DNA from: Vibrio cidicii
GTDB taxonomy: Bacteria > Pseudomonadota > Gammaproteobacteria > Enterobacterales > Vibrionaceae
Reading direction: 5' to 3'
Length of the DNA: 64,000 nt
NCBI RefSeq assembly: GCF_009763805.1
Contig: NZ_CP046804.1
Coordinates: forward strand, 1,550,001 to 1,614,000
Below are positions 46,607 to 56,608 of the stretch, piece after piece (position 1 is the stretch's first letter; each line of letters begins with the position of its first letter). Below the pieces are notes generated by a model. It saw nothing but the letters and a program-made list of their open reading frames with translations, was not told the DNA's origin and did not search any database. The position numbers and the translations under genes are program-made.

Positions 46607-47601
46607 TGCCGCTGTTAGACATTCGTCATTTGACGATAGAAATCGAAACGCCACAAGGCTTGGTCAAAGCGGTTGACCGAATGAGTTTAACCTTAAATGA
46701 AGGGGAAATTCGTGGCTTAGTGGGCGAATCAGGCTCGGGTAAAAGCTTAGTCGCGAAAGCGATTGTCGGGGTTTGCAAAGACAACTGGAAAATAACCGCA
46801 GACCGTATGCGACTCGGCAACATCGACTTGCTCCAGCTCACACCGAGCGAGCGGCGGCGTGTTATTGCTCGCGATATCGCGATGATCTTTCAAGAACCTT
46901 CGACCTGTTTGGATCCTTCCGAAGAGGTTGGCCATCAGCTGATTGAATCGATTCCATCGCGCACTTTCGATGGAAAATGGTGGGAGCGCTTTAAATGGCG
47001 TAAAAAACGCGCGATAGCCTTGCTGCACAAAGTAGGGATCAAAGATCACGAGCGCTTGATGAAAAGCTACCCCTATGAACTCACCGATGGGGAATGTCAG
47101 AAAGTGATGATAGCGATGGCCATCGCCACCGCGCCAAAACTGCTTATCGCTGACGAGCCGACTAATGACTTAGATCCGATCACACAAAATCAGATCTTGC
47201 GTCTGCTCAGCCGCATGAATCAGCTTAACAACACCACTATTTTATTGATCGGCCACGATTTAACCAATATTACTCAGTGGGCTAGCCGCATCACTGTGAT
47301 GTATTGTGGCCAATCGGTCGAATCGGCAGATACCGATAAAATATTGGAAGGACCTAAGCATCCATACACAGACGCACTGCTTAAGGCTATGCCCGATTTT
47401 AACCATTGGATCCCGCACAAGCAGAAATTGCAATCCTTGCCCGGATCGATTCCACCTTTGCAACATTTGCCTATAGGCTGTCGACTGGGCCCTCGTTGTC
47501 CATACGCACAGCGCCAATGTGTGGAAATCCCTTACGCAAGACGAATTAAAAATCACAAGTTCAGTTGTCATTTCCCTCTTAATACGGAGAAAGATTCATG
47601 A
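46606..47601 (+). CDS. sapD: Sap ABC transporter ATP-binding protein SapD
   Basis: 331 aa. Walker A GESGSGKS (residue 38), Walker [13 protein letters not shown], and a SapD-type unusual signature [10 protein letters not shown] in place of LSGGQ. C-terminal oligopeptide-transporter extension with a Cys cluster ([14 protein letters not shown]) that in relatives can bind Fe-S. Pairs with SapF. Confidence 0.92.
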   Translation: MPLLDIRHLTIEIETPQGLVKAVDRMSLTLNEGEIRGLVGESGSGKSLVAKAIVGVCKDNWKITADRMRLGNIDLLQLTPSERRRVIARDIAMIFQEPSTCLDPSEEVGHQLIESIPSRTFDGKWWERFKWRKKRAIALLHKVGIKDHERLMKSYPYELTDGECQKVMIAMAIATAPKLLIADEPTNDLDPITQNQILRLLSRMNQLNNTTILLIGHDLTNITQWASRITVMYCGQSVESADTDKILEGPKHPYTDALLKAMPDFNHWIPHKQKLQSLPGSIPPLQHLPIGCRLGPRCPYAQRQCVEIPYARRIKNHKFSCHFPLNTEKDS

Positions 47602-48383
47602 GTGCTCTGCTGGAAGTGGACAATCTGTGCAAAGATTTTGTCACTCGTTCAGGCTTGTTTAGACGCAAAGTTCAACATGCGGTCAAACCAGTGAGTTTTA
47701 CCCTAGAAGCAGGGCAAACCATCGGTTTTATCGGTCAAAACGGCTCAGGAAAATCGACTCTGGCTCGCATGCTGGCAGGCATGGTTGAACCCACGTCAGG
47801 CGAGATCCGCGTCAATGGTGAAAGGCTGGAACATAAAGATTACGCCACGCGCTGTAAGCTTATCCGGATGATATTCCAAGACCCTAACACCTCACTCAAC
47901 CCGCGCATTCAGATTGGGCGAATTTTGGAAGGGCCGCTGAAGCGAAATACCAACATGCCACCAGAAGCGCGTCTCAAACGTGTCAAAGACACTTTACTGC
48001 GTGTTGGCTTGCTACCTGAACACGCCTACTTTTACCCGCAGATGCTGGCTACCGGGCAAAAGCAGCGTGTTTGTTTGGCCAGAGCGCTTATTCTGCAACC
48101 CTCAATTATTGTCGCCGATGAAGCCCTCAACGGTTTGGATATGGCCATGCGTTCACAGATCATCAACCTGTTTCTTGAGCTTCAAGAGGAAATGGGCGTG
48201 TCGTTTGTCTATGTGTCGCAACACATCGGTATCATCAAACACATTACGGACAAAGTGATGGTGATGCATGATGGCGATGTGGTCGAGTCTGGTGAGACAC
48301 AACTGGTCCTTGGCGATCCTCAACACCCGATCACACAACGCTTGGTTGAAAACCATTTCTACAAAGCGCCCGTTCATTATTGA
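47598..48383 (+). CDS. sapF: Sap ABC transporter ATP-binding protein SapF
   Basis: 261 aa. Walker [10 protein letters not shown] (residue 46), signature [10 protein letters not shown] (the SapF variant), Walker [13 protein letters not shown]. The start overlaps the sapD stop by four bases (ATGA). Confidence 0.92.
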   Translation: MSALLEVDNLCKDFVTRSGLFRRKVQHAVKPVSFTLEAGQTIGFIGQNGSGKSTLARMLAGMVEPTSGEIRVNGERLEHKDYATRCKLIRMIFQDPNTSLNPRIQIGRILEGPLKRNTNMPPEARLKRVKDTLLRVGLLPEHAYFYPQMLATGQKQRVCLARALILQPSIIVADEALNGLDMAMRSQIINLFLELQEEMGVSFVYVSQHIGIIKHITDKVMVMHDGDVVESGETQLVLGDPQHPITQRLVENHFYKAPVHY

Positions 48384-48436
48384 TCTCGGCAGAAATAACA
48401 TTGGGCGATTGAGAAGATCACGCATTGGAGTCACGA

Positions 48437-49225
48437 ATGAATCTCAAGATGAAGTCGCTGTGGACAGGATTTCTTATGCTGCTTTTCTCTCCCGCCCTGC
48501 ACTCTGCCTCAAATATCGAAACTTGGCTTGACCCCGCGTTTATCGAAAATGCCTTTATTCAAGTGGCGTTGCGTGACGAATACAGCCCGGGCGAAAAGCC
48601 CATTCGCAAGTGGCAAGAGCCCATCTCTATTTTTGTTGAGCATCAGGTTGGTGATCAAGCGCTGCACAATCAACTGCTGCAAATGCACATCACCCATTTA
48701 GCACAACTCACAGGATTGACGATTGAAGTCACCAGTAGCCGACAAAAAGCCAACGTGGTCTGGGTGTTCACTCAAGAAGCAAACTATCAACAAGTGGTGA
48801 GTCAATGGATAGGCAAAGCCTCTGACGAAGAGCTCGCCAGCGCCATTTGTAAAGCAGGCTTCAAGCAAAAAAATGGCACAATCTATTCTGGATCTGTGGT
48901 GATCCCGGTCGACAAGGCGCGAGAATACGGCAAACTGGTTGCCTGCGTGGTGGAAGAGATTACCCAAGTGCTTGGCTTACCGAATGATTCTGATGAGGCC
49001 TATCCTTCGATATTTAATGACCACTCACCGGAAGAGCTGCTGTCACCGCTGGATGTAGTATTGATTGCCCTGCTCTATCATCCAGAAATTAAAGCAGGCA
49101 TGTCAGAAAGCGAAGTCAAGCCCGTCATTGAGCGGGTTTTACGCCAGTTCGAGCAAGATGGCACCTTGAAGAACGCGGTTAAAACGGCCAAGAGTGCGGA
49201 ACTTTTTGCGCTAGTAGGTTACTGA
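48437..49225 (+). CDS. DUF2927 periplasmic protein
   Basis: 262 aa from ATG 48437 (GGAG 6 bases upstream; an in-frame TTG at 48425 is less likely). Signal peptide, cut around HSAS (residue 24). The body matches the DUF2927 pattern, with VVEEITQVLGLPNDSD, a possible degenerate zinc-protease-like helix. No known function. It starts 53 bases after sapF in the same direction, so it may be a sixth gene of the sap operon. Confidence 0.75.
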   Translation: MNLKMKSLWTGFLMLLFSPALHSASNIETWLDPAFIENAFIQVALRDEYSPGEKPIRKWQEPISIFVEHQVGDQALHNQLLQMHITHLAQLTGLTIEVTSSRQKANVVWVFTQEANYQQVVSQWIGKASDEELASAICKAGFKQKNGTIYSGSVVIPVDKAREYGKLVACVVEEITQVLGLPNDSDEAYPSIFNDHSPEELLSPLDVVLIALLYHPEIKAGMSESEVKPVIERVLRQFEQDGTLKNAVKTAKSAELFALVGY

Positions 49226-49252
49226 TTGGGCGACAAATATTACTTGAAATAA

Positions 49253-49278
49253 AAACGGCGCTCACCTGCGCCGTTTCT
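49253..49278. terminator. Terminator between convergent genes
   Basis: AACGGCG pairs with CGCCGTT around a GC-rich loop, with A5 before and TTTCTAT after. It ends the sap/DUF2927 unit and possibly the DUF2750 gene. Confidence 0.75.
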
Positions 49279-49305
49279 ATACTTGTCACTTTTCTGTCAG
49301 CCAAC

Positions 49306-49695
49306 TTATTTGCGAGCGGCCTGCTTTTTCAGCTCAAAATCGAACTCGTCAGGGAACAGAATCACCCCTTCTTCGTTGATACTTGGAAAAACTGCGACCG
49401 ACAGTTGGTCTTCTTCTAAACCTTGCGTCCAGCGGCTATGCCATTTATTGAGCGAAATAGACTCCGCCTGACACTCTTGCCAATCGCCCGTCGCCCACTC
49501 TTCGGCAAATTCTTTGTTTGGCCAGACTGGCACGCACTCGTCTTCGTCACTATTGAGCATTACACAACCATGCTCATCGGTGAGGATCCACACTTGGCGC
49601 TGGGCAACAATCTCTTTAATGCAGTAACGTAGACGCTGCTCTTGGTCGTAGCTGTTGATGGTTCGGATTTGATCTTGAGATAAAGGGGTCGTCAT
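49306..49695 (-). CDS. DUF2750 family protein
   Basis: 129 aa, soluble, acidic, with no signal peptide. The RYCIKEIVAQRQVWIL and VPVWPNKEFAEEWA segments match the DUF2750 pattern, related to SseB-like small proteins. Function unknown. Confidence 0.8.
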   Translation of the reverse strand: MTTPLSQDQIRTINSYDQEQRLRYCIKEIVAQRQVWILTDEHGCVMLNSDEDECVPVWPNKEFAEEWATGDWQECQAESISLNKWHSRWTQGLEEDQLSVAVFPSINEEGVILFPDEFDFELKKQAARK

Positions 49696-49732
49696 GGCGA
49701 ATCTCCGCTCGTGCCGTTATGGGCCAAAATTG

Positions 49733-49762
49733 ACCAGTAAAAACGCCCACCTGCGGTCGCAA
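49733..49762. terminator. ppaC terminator
   Basis: AAACGCCCA pairs with TGGGCGTTT around GC-rich sequence; TTTTTAC follows on the minus strand. About 75 bases past the ppaC stop. Confidence 0.7.
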
Positions 49763-49837
49763 ATGGGCGTTTCCATTATGGGGTAATCCCCATGGTTCTA
49801 CCAGCGCGAGTGCAAACACTCGGCGCTCATCTGCCGC

Positions 49838-50744
49838 TTAAGCCAGCTCAACTTGCAGCCAAGGCCAGCCTTGCTTTTTACGGCTTAGGGTGTTTTCCAT
49901 CATCAGCAAACCGTCTTTTTCGTGTTTTGCCAATTTCTCAGCCCATTCACCTTTGTAAATCAGACGTGTCTGCGCAGTTGTGATGTCGGTGAGCATCACG
50001 GCAGCAAACGCCAGCGCTTGCTCGTCACAACGACGTTGCAGATCCGCTTCAAGCGCATCAATCATGCCATCAACCTGCTCAAGCGTCGCCAATTCAACCT
50101 GACCAACCACCACATCACGGCCATTAAATGGGTAAGCTTTAAGATCTTTTTCCACCAACTGCGCCGCAGACAAGCCTTCAATGTCTGTTTTAGCAATCAG
50201 TAGATCTTTGATGAACTTATCAAGATCCGCCACGCCAGCCAATTCTGCCAACTCCATCACTGCCGCTTTGTCTTTTTCCGTGCAAGTTGGAGATGCAAAA
50301 CCAACGGTATCGGAAAGAATGGCAGACATCATCAATGTCGCCAGCTCACGTGTAATTGGCGCATTTTCCATTTTGAACAGGTTGAACAAAATGGTACAGG
50401 TACAGCCCACAGGCCAGATCCATGCTTCAAGTGGATTGACAGTCATCACGTCACCTAAACGGTGGTGGTCAACAATACCCAAGATTTCTGCTTCGTTGAT
50501 GTCATCTGGCGCTTGAGCCAAGTCCGTGTAGTCAACCAGCCACACTTTCTCGCCTGCGACACTGGTGCGCAGTTTCTGGCTGGTCAACGCCAGCGGTTTC
50601 AAGAATGTGTTGAGTTTCGCGGTTGATTTCGCCTTGGCGAATCGCTTTCGCTTCAAGGCCGCGAGCTTTCAAAAGCTCAGTTGCCACCAAAGCGCCACAA
50701 ATGCTGTCACTGTCCGGGTTTTTATGACCTACAACTAGAATCAT
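49838..50744 (-). CDS. ppaC: Manganese-dependent inorganic pyrophosphatase (frameshifted in this sequence)
   Basis: Corrected length 301 aa. A family II PPase of the DHH phosphoesterase type: VVGHKNPDSDSI at the N terminus supplies Mn ligands, DHH in GIVDHHRLGD (about residue 96) is the hallmark, and the C-terminal DHHA2 domain holds SRKKQ near the end. It hydrolyses pyrophosphate with Mn2+ or Co2+. The frame breaks at GTTTC 50572-50576; dropping a base joins VDQPE to LRTSVAGEKVW. ATG 50744 has AGGAAAG upstream. Divergent from a manganese exporter gene. Confidence 0.9.
50572..50576. other. Frameshift site GTTTC in ppaC
   Basis: Minus strand CAGAAACTG where CAGAACTG keeps the frame. Confidence 0.85.
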
Positions 50745-50892
50745 TGTCTTTCCTATCTCAATATTGTTATTCCCGCCACGCTGCCGCTCAGCGGATATAC
50801 TCACAAAGCCGCATACTTTACCTGATTTTTTTAGAATGTCATTGGCCGAAAACAAGAAAAGCTCTGTTTCAAACAAAGGGCATGAAATCATT

Positions 50893-50933
50893 TGAGAATA
50901 ATTGTCATTTACATATAATGAGAATAATTCCTA
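50893..50933. promoter_or_regulatory. Tandem Fur/Mur-like boxes upstream of mneA-like gene
   Basis: TGAGAAT-A-ATTGTCA (50893-50907) matches the 7-1-7 Fur pattern TGATAAT-N-ATTATCA with two symmetric changes. TGAGAAT-A-ATTCCTA (50919-50933) repeats its left half and centre 26 bases on. They lie 22-62 bases before the exporter ATG. Confidence 0.55.
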
Positions 50934-50954
50934 TTTGTATGTTGTGAGGTGCCT

Positions 50955-52166
50955 ATGGAGATGACGAAATCTGTACAACAATGGACAAATCCATTTTATC
51001 TCTCACAGTTTCACTTTGCGTACAAACGTCTGGTGTTACCTGTATTCCTAGTCGCTTTACTGGTGACGCCAAACACTCAAGCCCTGACTGTTACCGCCTT
51101 GTCTGACTCATTTTGGGCTGTCTCTTGTTATGTCGCGCTCACCTTAGTGATTTATCATTACTTGGCGCGTGTGTTGAAAAAAGATAACGCCCTAACCCGT
51201 TTGTACCATTATTCTCGGAACTATCAGGTATTGTTTGCCGCCCTGTTAGGCGCGCTACCCGGCTGTGGCGGTGCGATTGTCGTCACCACTCAGTTTGTCA
51301 GCGGGCGAATTGGCTTTGGCGCTATTGTTGCCGTATTGACCGCCACTATGGGCGATGCGGCGTTTCTTTTGCTGGCCAGCGAGCCCATCACTGGGTTGGG
51401 TGTGGTTGCTCTTGGGGTGGTAGTAGGTACGCTTTCGGGCCTGACGGTGAACTACTTTCATGCCGATGCTTTTCTGCGTCCAAACCAGCCTGAAAAAGCG
51501 GTGTGTGATATCTCGTGCCAAAAAACGTCTGAAGGTCTTACTCTGGTGCAGCAGCATGCGATTAATCTGCAAGGCACGTTCTGGCAATGGATGATCGTAC
51601 CAGGTGCTGTTGTTGCCCTGCTTGGCTCATTTCAAGTCGATATCAATCAGTGGTTGGGCCTTGGTGAAGAGCGCATTGAATGGCTGGGGGCTCTGTTAGC
51701 CATAGTTTGTATGTTGCTTTGGGCGCTCACCAAAGAGCTACAGGATTACCAGTCGACGGTGGCTGAAGATGACAAAAAGGCAAGCTCACACCCAATGCAA
51801 AAAGCAGCGCAAGACACCAATTTCGTCAGCGCTTGGGTGATCATGGCTTTTCTCGCCTTTGAGCTGTTCAACCATTTTTCCGGCATCAATCTCACCGAAT
51901 CGCTGGCAGGTTGGGGACTATGGATGCCGCTGGTTGGCTTAGCGGTTGGTATGCTGCCCGGATGCGGCCCGCAGATTTTAGTCACGGGCTTATACCTCTC
52001 TGGGGCGGTTCCTTTGTCTGCACAATTGGCAAATGCCATCTCTAATGACGGTGATGCGCTCTTCCCTGCGATAGCGATGGCGCCCAAAGCGGCCTTGATT
52101 GCGACGATTTACTCGTCTATCCCAGCGTTTTTGGTCGGCTATGGCTATTTGCTCTTATTTGAGTAA
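50955..52166 (+). CDS. mneA: Putative manganese exporter (MneA-like, 10 membrane segments)
   Basis: 403 aa. About ten membrane helices in two similar halves, each with a Cys-containing GALPGCGGA or GMLPGCGPQ motif (residues about 97 and 337), the pattern of the putative Mn transporter family that includes V. cholerae MneA. A cytoplasmic loop (260-285) separates the halves. ATG 50955 has GAGG 5 bases before it; the in-frame GTG at 50949 overlaps that site. It stands next to the Mn-dependent ppaC, which fits a manganese theme. Confidence 0.75.
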   Translation: MEMTKSVQQWTNPFYLSQFHFAYKRLVLPVFLVALLVTPNTQALTVTALSDSFWAVSCYVALTLVIYHYLARVLKKDNALTRLYHYSRNYQVLFAALLGALPGCGGAIVVTTQFVSGRIGFGAIVAVLTATMGDAAFLLLASEPITGLGVVALGVVVGTLSGLTVNYFHADAFLRPNQPEKAVCDISCQKTSEGLTLVQQHAINLQGTFWQWMIVPGAVVALLGSFQVDINQWLGLGEERIEWLGALLAIVCMLLWALTKELQDYQSTVAEDDKKASSHPMQKAAQDTNFVSAWVIMAFLAFELFNHFSGINLTESLAGWGLWMPLVGLAVGMLPGCGPQILVTGLYLSGAVPLSAQLANAISNDGDALFPAIAMAPKAALIATIYSSIPAFLVGYGYLLLFE

Positions 52167-52213
52167 CCCACTTTATCGGCCGTACCCCCCCTTTTCGCAA
52201 GGAGGGCTATCCG

Positions 52214-53953
52214 CTATTTTCCGCGCGTGAAAATCGCTTTGGCGTTTAGCCCTTTGCCCAGCGACAAAATAAACATCTGACAGGGTTCTTCACTTAACCG
52301 CTCTTGTGTCCAATAGTCATACCAATACACGGGAGTGTCGGCGATCAAGGTGATGGTTTTTTCCTCTTGCCCATGATAATTGAACAAGCAGTGCAGATCG
52401 TTGTGCTCTGTGAGTTTCAAAAAAGCGTGATTGAGACTAAGCGCGGTGAATTTCGCCGCTTCCTGATTGTGTTTCTGCCGCACCATCAATTTGCTCAGGC
52501 TGGACTTGGCAAAAGCGGAGATCTCCGGCAGTGGATCGCCACTCAGTAGCAAACCACCACTGGCAAGTAGCACGGTGCGATGAAACTCATAGTCTGCGCG
52601 ACTTGCGCCCTGATTGGCGAGCGAAGTAAACGTGGCGCAATCTGGATCGATTTGCCACAACTTACGATGCTGCCAACTGCGATAGAATGTCTCTTTGGCG
52701 ATTTGTTCAAAACGCGCCGCATGCCGTTCAACATCATCGGACACACGCATCGCATCCACCAGACCAAGCGACGGCCACATTGGCGCATTGCAGCCTAACA
52801 GCCACGCCTCCCCAGCGCCTTTGGCGATGGCCTGCATACCAAGTCGATACGCTTCGACCGAGGTTATCCCTTGAATATAGCGATGACCTTTGAGCGCTCC
52901 CCAATAATTTGCATCCAGCTTAAACAGCTCCACACCCCACTCTTCGCGCATGGTTTTCACCACTTGGGTTAGGTGGTCTTGCACCTCAGGATGTGAGGTA
53001 TCGAGCAGATACCATGGCGTACAGCGCCAGCCACCATAGGTGATCTCTTCCGCCTTAAGAAGATGCCCATCGGCATGACGTACAAACCAGTCGGGATGCT
53101 GACGAAACAGCTGCGATTCGGGCTGCGCAATAAAAGGGGCAAGCCAGATGGCGGGCTTTTTACCTGTGGCTCGGATATCGGTAATCACTTGTTTGATGCC
53201 TGAGGGGAATTTTTCCGAAGGCGTCAGCCAGTCGCCCATAAACGCCTGATAACCATCATCCAGCAGCACCCACTCGAGATCCGGCAAATAGTCCTCCATC
53301 TGCTGCAAATTAGCGTGAATGTCGTGCTCCGTAACGTCAGCATAATAGGCGTACCACGAACACCAGCCGATGGGCGCGGTTTGTGTCACTCCACGGCGCG
53401 CTGGGTGATGTTTACCAATCATCGCCGCGTATTCGGCATAGAGAGACGACAGTGACTCACCAGTGAGAATGGTCAGCGACTCAAGCACATTACTGGCCCA
53501 ATCGGTGACTTGAGTCTCTTCTCCGTCAAGACACGCCAACAACTGCCACGCGTGGTCGTTTTCGACCAATTCAAAATAGCCTGCAAAACGGTGACAAGAG
53601 GTAAAGCCAAACAAGGTGTAACCGTTCGGCTCTTCGACCACGAGAGTATTGTAGTAACGTTTGTTTGCGTGGGCAGGATAGAGGCGATACTGCTCGCTGT
53701 TGTCGGCACAGCGACCGATCTCAACAACATGCTGCCGTGTGCCGCCCGTTTGCGCCAACATTTGAAACCCATCGCCATGCAATTGTGCTTCAGCCGGAAA
53801 GTTAAACGGCGTTTGTAACAGCACCAAACGCGAATCTACCCTGCGGGCGTGAATGCCTTGATAGCGAAAATGGGCTTGGTTTTGCTCGATACAAACGGCG
53901 AGGTCGTCGTCGATAAGTTCGAACTCAATATGGTTGGCGAATAGGTGCGTCAT
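52214..53953 (-). CDS. Alpha-galactosidase, GH36 family
   Basis: 579 aa. The catalytic barrel has WCSWYAYYADVTEHDI (about residue 198), VLLDDGYQ, LFKLDANYWGAL with the nucleophile Asp (about residue 348), and RVSDDVERH with the acid/base Asp. C-terminal beta domain. No signal peptide, so it would act in the cytoplasm on imported galactosides such as melibiose or raffinose-type sugars. No transporter gene adjacent. Confidence 0.87.
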   Translation of the reverse strand: MTHLFANHIEFELIDDDLAVCIEQNQAHFRYQGIHARRVDSRLVLLQTPFNFPAEAQLHGDGFQMLAQTGGTRQHVVEIGRCADNSEQYRLYPAHANKRYYNTLVVEEPNGYTLFGFTSCHRFAGYFELVENDHAWQLLACLDGEETQVTDWASNVLESLTILTGESLSSLYAEYAAMIGKHHPARRGVTQTAPIGWCSWYAYYADVTEHDIHANLQQMEDYLPDLEWVLLDDGYQAFMGDWLTPSEKFPSGIKQVITDIRATGKKPAIWLAPFIAQPESQLFRQHPDWFVRHADGHLLKAEEITYGGWRCTPWYLLDTSHPEVQDHLTQVVKTMREEWGVELFKLDANYWGALKGHRYIQGITSVEAYRLGMQAIAKGAGEAWLLGCNAPMWPSLGLVDAMRVSDDVERHAARFEQIAKETFYRSWQHRKLWQIDPDCATFTSLANQGASRADYEFHRTVLLASGGLLLSGDPLPEISAFAKSSLSKLMVRQKHNQEAAKFTALSLNHAFLKLTEHNDLHCLFNYHGQEEKTITLIADTPVYWYDYWTQERLSEEPCQMFILSLGKGLNAKAIFTRGK

Positions 53954-54076
53954 AACTTTCTTCTTATTTTTCTTCTTAGGTTGATAGTTTTATTATCAAA
54001 CAACACGCCTGCCACACTGTGTTAGCTGTCTCACGCTTTGTACTGACTGGACATATTTCAACCATGAGAAAGCGCT

Positions 54077-54102
54077 AAAAAAATACCAGCCCGAAGGCTG
54101 GT
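54077..54102 (-). terminator. torECA terminator
   Basis: ACCAGCC-CGAA-GGCTGGT hairpin with seven Ts on the minus strand, 17 bases past the torA stop. Confidence 0.9.
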
Positions 54103-54119
54103 AGATAAGACGTCAATGG

Positions 54120-56584
54120 TTAAGCCACTTCTATTGGCCCACCAAATGAGGTCACAGGAGGGACTTTACCCGTGAATTTCTCGAAATCAACAATACAGGT
54201 GTTGGCCGAGGTCGCCTGAGCGAGCTCAGACGAGCCAATGTCTTGAGTGAGCGTATTTGGGTCGCCATAGGTATCCATCGCCCCCAATTTTTCACTCAGC
54301 GGACCGTACCATGCCCCTTCTTCAATACGAATCACACCGCGCGGATAACTGTCGCTCAAAACAGCCCCAGCCAGCAGTTGACCACGATCGTTAAACACGC
54401 GCACTAAATCGCCCTGTTTAATGCCTTTGGCTTTGGCATCCAACGGGTTGATGTAGACAGGCTCTCGACCTTGCACAGCATAAGTGGCACGAAACGCCTC
54501 GGATTCACACATTTGCGAGTGCAGACGCTTGTCTGGGTGGCACGACTGCAACCAGAACGGATGTTTGTCCGAGCCCGGGCCACCGTGCGAAACGCTCCGA
54601 TTTTTCAAACCACATTGGGTGCTCTTGGCAATGATCATAGCCGTAACGACCAATCTTACGCGAGGTGATTTCGATAAAGCCTGATGGTGTGCCAAGCGGG
54701 TTAATTTCCGGATCTTGACGGAAGTCGGCATGACGCACCCAAGGTTGGCCTTGACCAAAGTCCAGCACACTTTTTTCCCAGAATTCATCGAACTCTGGCA
54801 TCTCAAACTTGCCTTGATTGGCTTTCTTACAGTCGTTGTAGAGGCTGCGAATCCAATCCATCTCACTCATACCGCGTGAATACTCTTCACTGCGACCAAA
54901 ACGTTCCGTCAGCTCCTTCATGATTTGGAAGTCGGGCTTAGATTGGAACAGAGGATCAACCAAACGGTGCATCGCAATCAAGCCGCGGCTTGAGTAAGAG
55001 CCGTATACGTCGATGTCGTTGCGCTCCCACTGGGTACACGCGGGCAACACGATGTCGGAGAAGCGACACGTTGCCGTCCAAGCAAAGTCAATCGTCACGA
55101 CGGTTTGTAGCTTCTGGAACGCTTGCTTCATACGGTTGCGATCTTGGTGGTGGTGCCATGGGTTGCAGCCGGAAATCACCATCATCTTGAAGTCTGGCAG
55201 CTTGACTTTACCACCGTTGTAGTTGATCTCTTTACCTGGCTCTAGCAGACAGTCGATCCAACGCGCAACAGGGATAGTACGGCTATAACCATTGAAGTCA
55301 TTGTTGTCCCATTTTGGCTTCATGCCAGTATCGAGGTTACGCGGGAAACCGCCGGGGCCGGCAAAACCCGTCGACGGCACACCGATGCTTGAATAGTGGT
55401 GACCATAAGAGATGCCCCCGCCCGGCAGACCAATTTGACCAATCATCGCCGCCAAAACGGCTGCCGCCCAATAGGGCTGCTCACCGTGTTCCTGACGCTG
55501 AATACACCAGCCCATCAGGATCTGCGTACGCCCACCAACCAACATGCGCGCGAACTCGCGAATTTTGTCTGCTTGCACGCCACAGATCGCTTCAGCCCAT
55601 TCCGGTGTTTTCGCCACTTTGTCTTTGGTTTTTCCCTGAACGTAATCGATAAACTCAGCAAAGCCGAGACAGTAGGTTTCGATGAATTTCTTGTCATAGA
55701 GATTCTCGTTGTACAACACGTGCGCAATCGCCAACATGAATGGGACGTCGGTCATCGGGTTCACGTACAAATGTTCGTTTTGCAGATAACGCTGGGTCTT
55801 GTTCTTAACTGGGTCAACCGAAATGACGTTGATCTCACCTTTCGCGACTTTGTCTCTTAGCTGCTCAAGGTAAGCGAACGACTCGTGGGTTTCACAGTTC
55901 CAACCCACTTGCAGATTTTTCACTGGGTCGTTCGCCCACAAAATGATGTTGTCGGCATTTTCTAGAATCTCAGACCAAGAGGTGCCTTGCGCGTACACTT
56001 CGGTGGAACCGAGTACATATGGCAAAATCGTTTGACCCGCACCAGTCGAGTAGTCGCCCACTTTGGTAATGTAGTTACCGTGCATGCCAACAGCGCGCTG
56101 CATGTGCGCCGTACAGTTGTTGAATGACCCCGTTTGGTTCCAACCTGTTTGGCCTGCGTGTAGCGCCCAAGGGCCGTACTCTTTTTGCACCCGCTCTAGC
56201 TCACGGTAGAACAGATCTAACGCTTCATCCCAAGTCACACGTACAAAACGGTTGTTGCCGCGGGTATCCGCACTGTACTTATGTTTTTTCAGCCAATCTA
56301 AGCGCACCATAGGATAGCGAAACGCGCGATGGACTGTAGATAATGCCTTTAATACCGTTGAGCATTTCGGTCGGATTTTTGTCCAACTCGAGCGGTTTGA
56401 TCTCTTGCACTTTACCCGCATAGATGTGGGCGCGAAATGCGCCCCAGTGAGAGCCAGAGACCTTCCAAGTTCCAGTGGTTTCTACCGCGTGTGCCGAAGC
56501 CGATGCTAATAAGCTAGGACCAATAACTGAGGCTGCGCTTGTCGTTGCAACCCCTTTAAGGAAACTTCTTCGCGTAATCGCCAT
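54120..56584 (-). CDS. torA: Trimethylamine-N-oxide reductase TorA (two frameshifts in this sequence)
   Basis: Corrected length 820 aa. Twin-arginine signal TRRSFLKG at the N terminus, then a molybdopterin oxidoreductase of the DMSO-reductase family ([31 protein letters not shown], with Ser as Mo ligand region; [14 protein letters not shown]). It reduces TMAO to trimethylamine in the periplasm, taking electrons from TorC. Frames break at GAAAC 56319-56323 and 54589-54593; removing one base at each gives a continuous protein. ATG 56584 chosen for the Tat signal; a codon at 56602 is upstream of it. Confidence 0.9.
54589..54593. other. Frameshift site GAAAC in torA (3' part)
   Basis: Minus strand GCGTTTCGCAC where GCGTTCGCAC keeps [18 protein letters not shown] open. 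Confidence 0.85.
56319..56323. other. Frameshift site GAAAC in torA (5' part)
   Basis: Minus strand GCGTTTCGCTAT where GCGTTCGCTAT joins IYSPSRV to [12 protein letters not shown]. Confidence 0.85.
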
Positions 56585-56608
56585 GTAAATTACTCCATCC
56601 AAGGCTTA

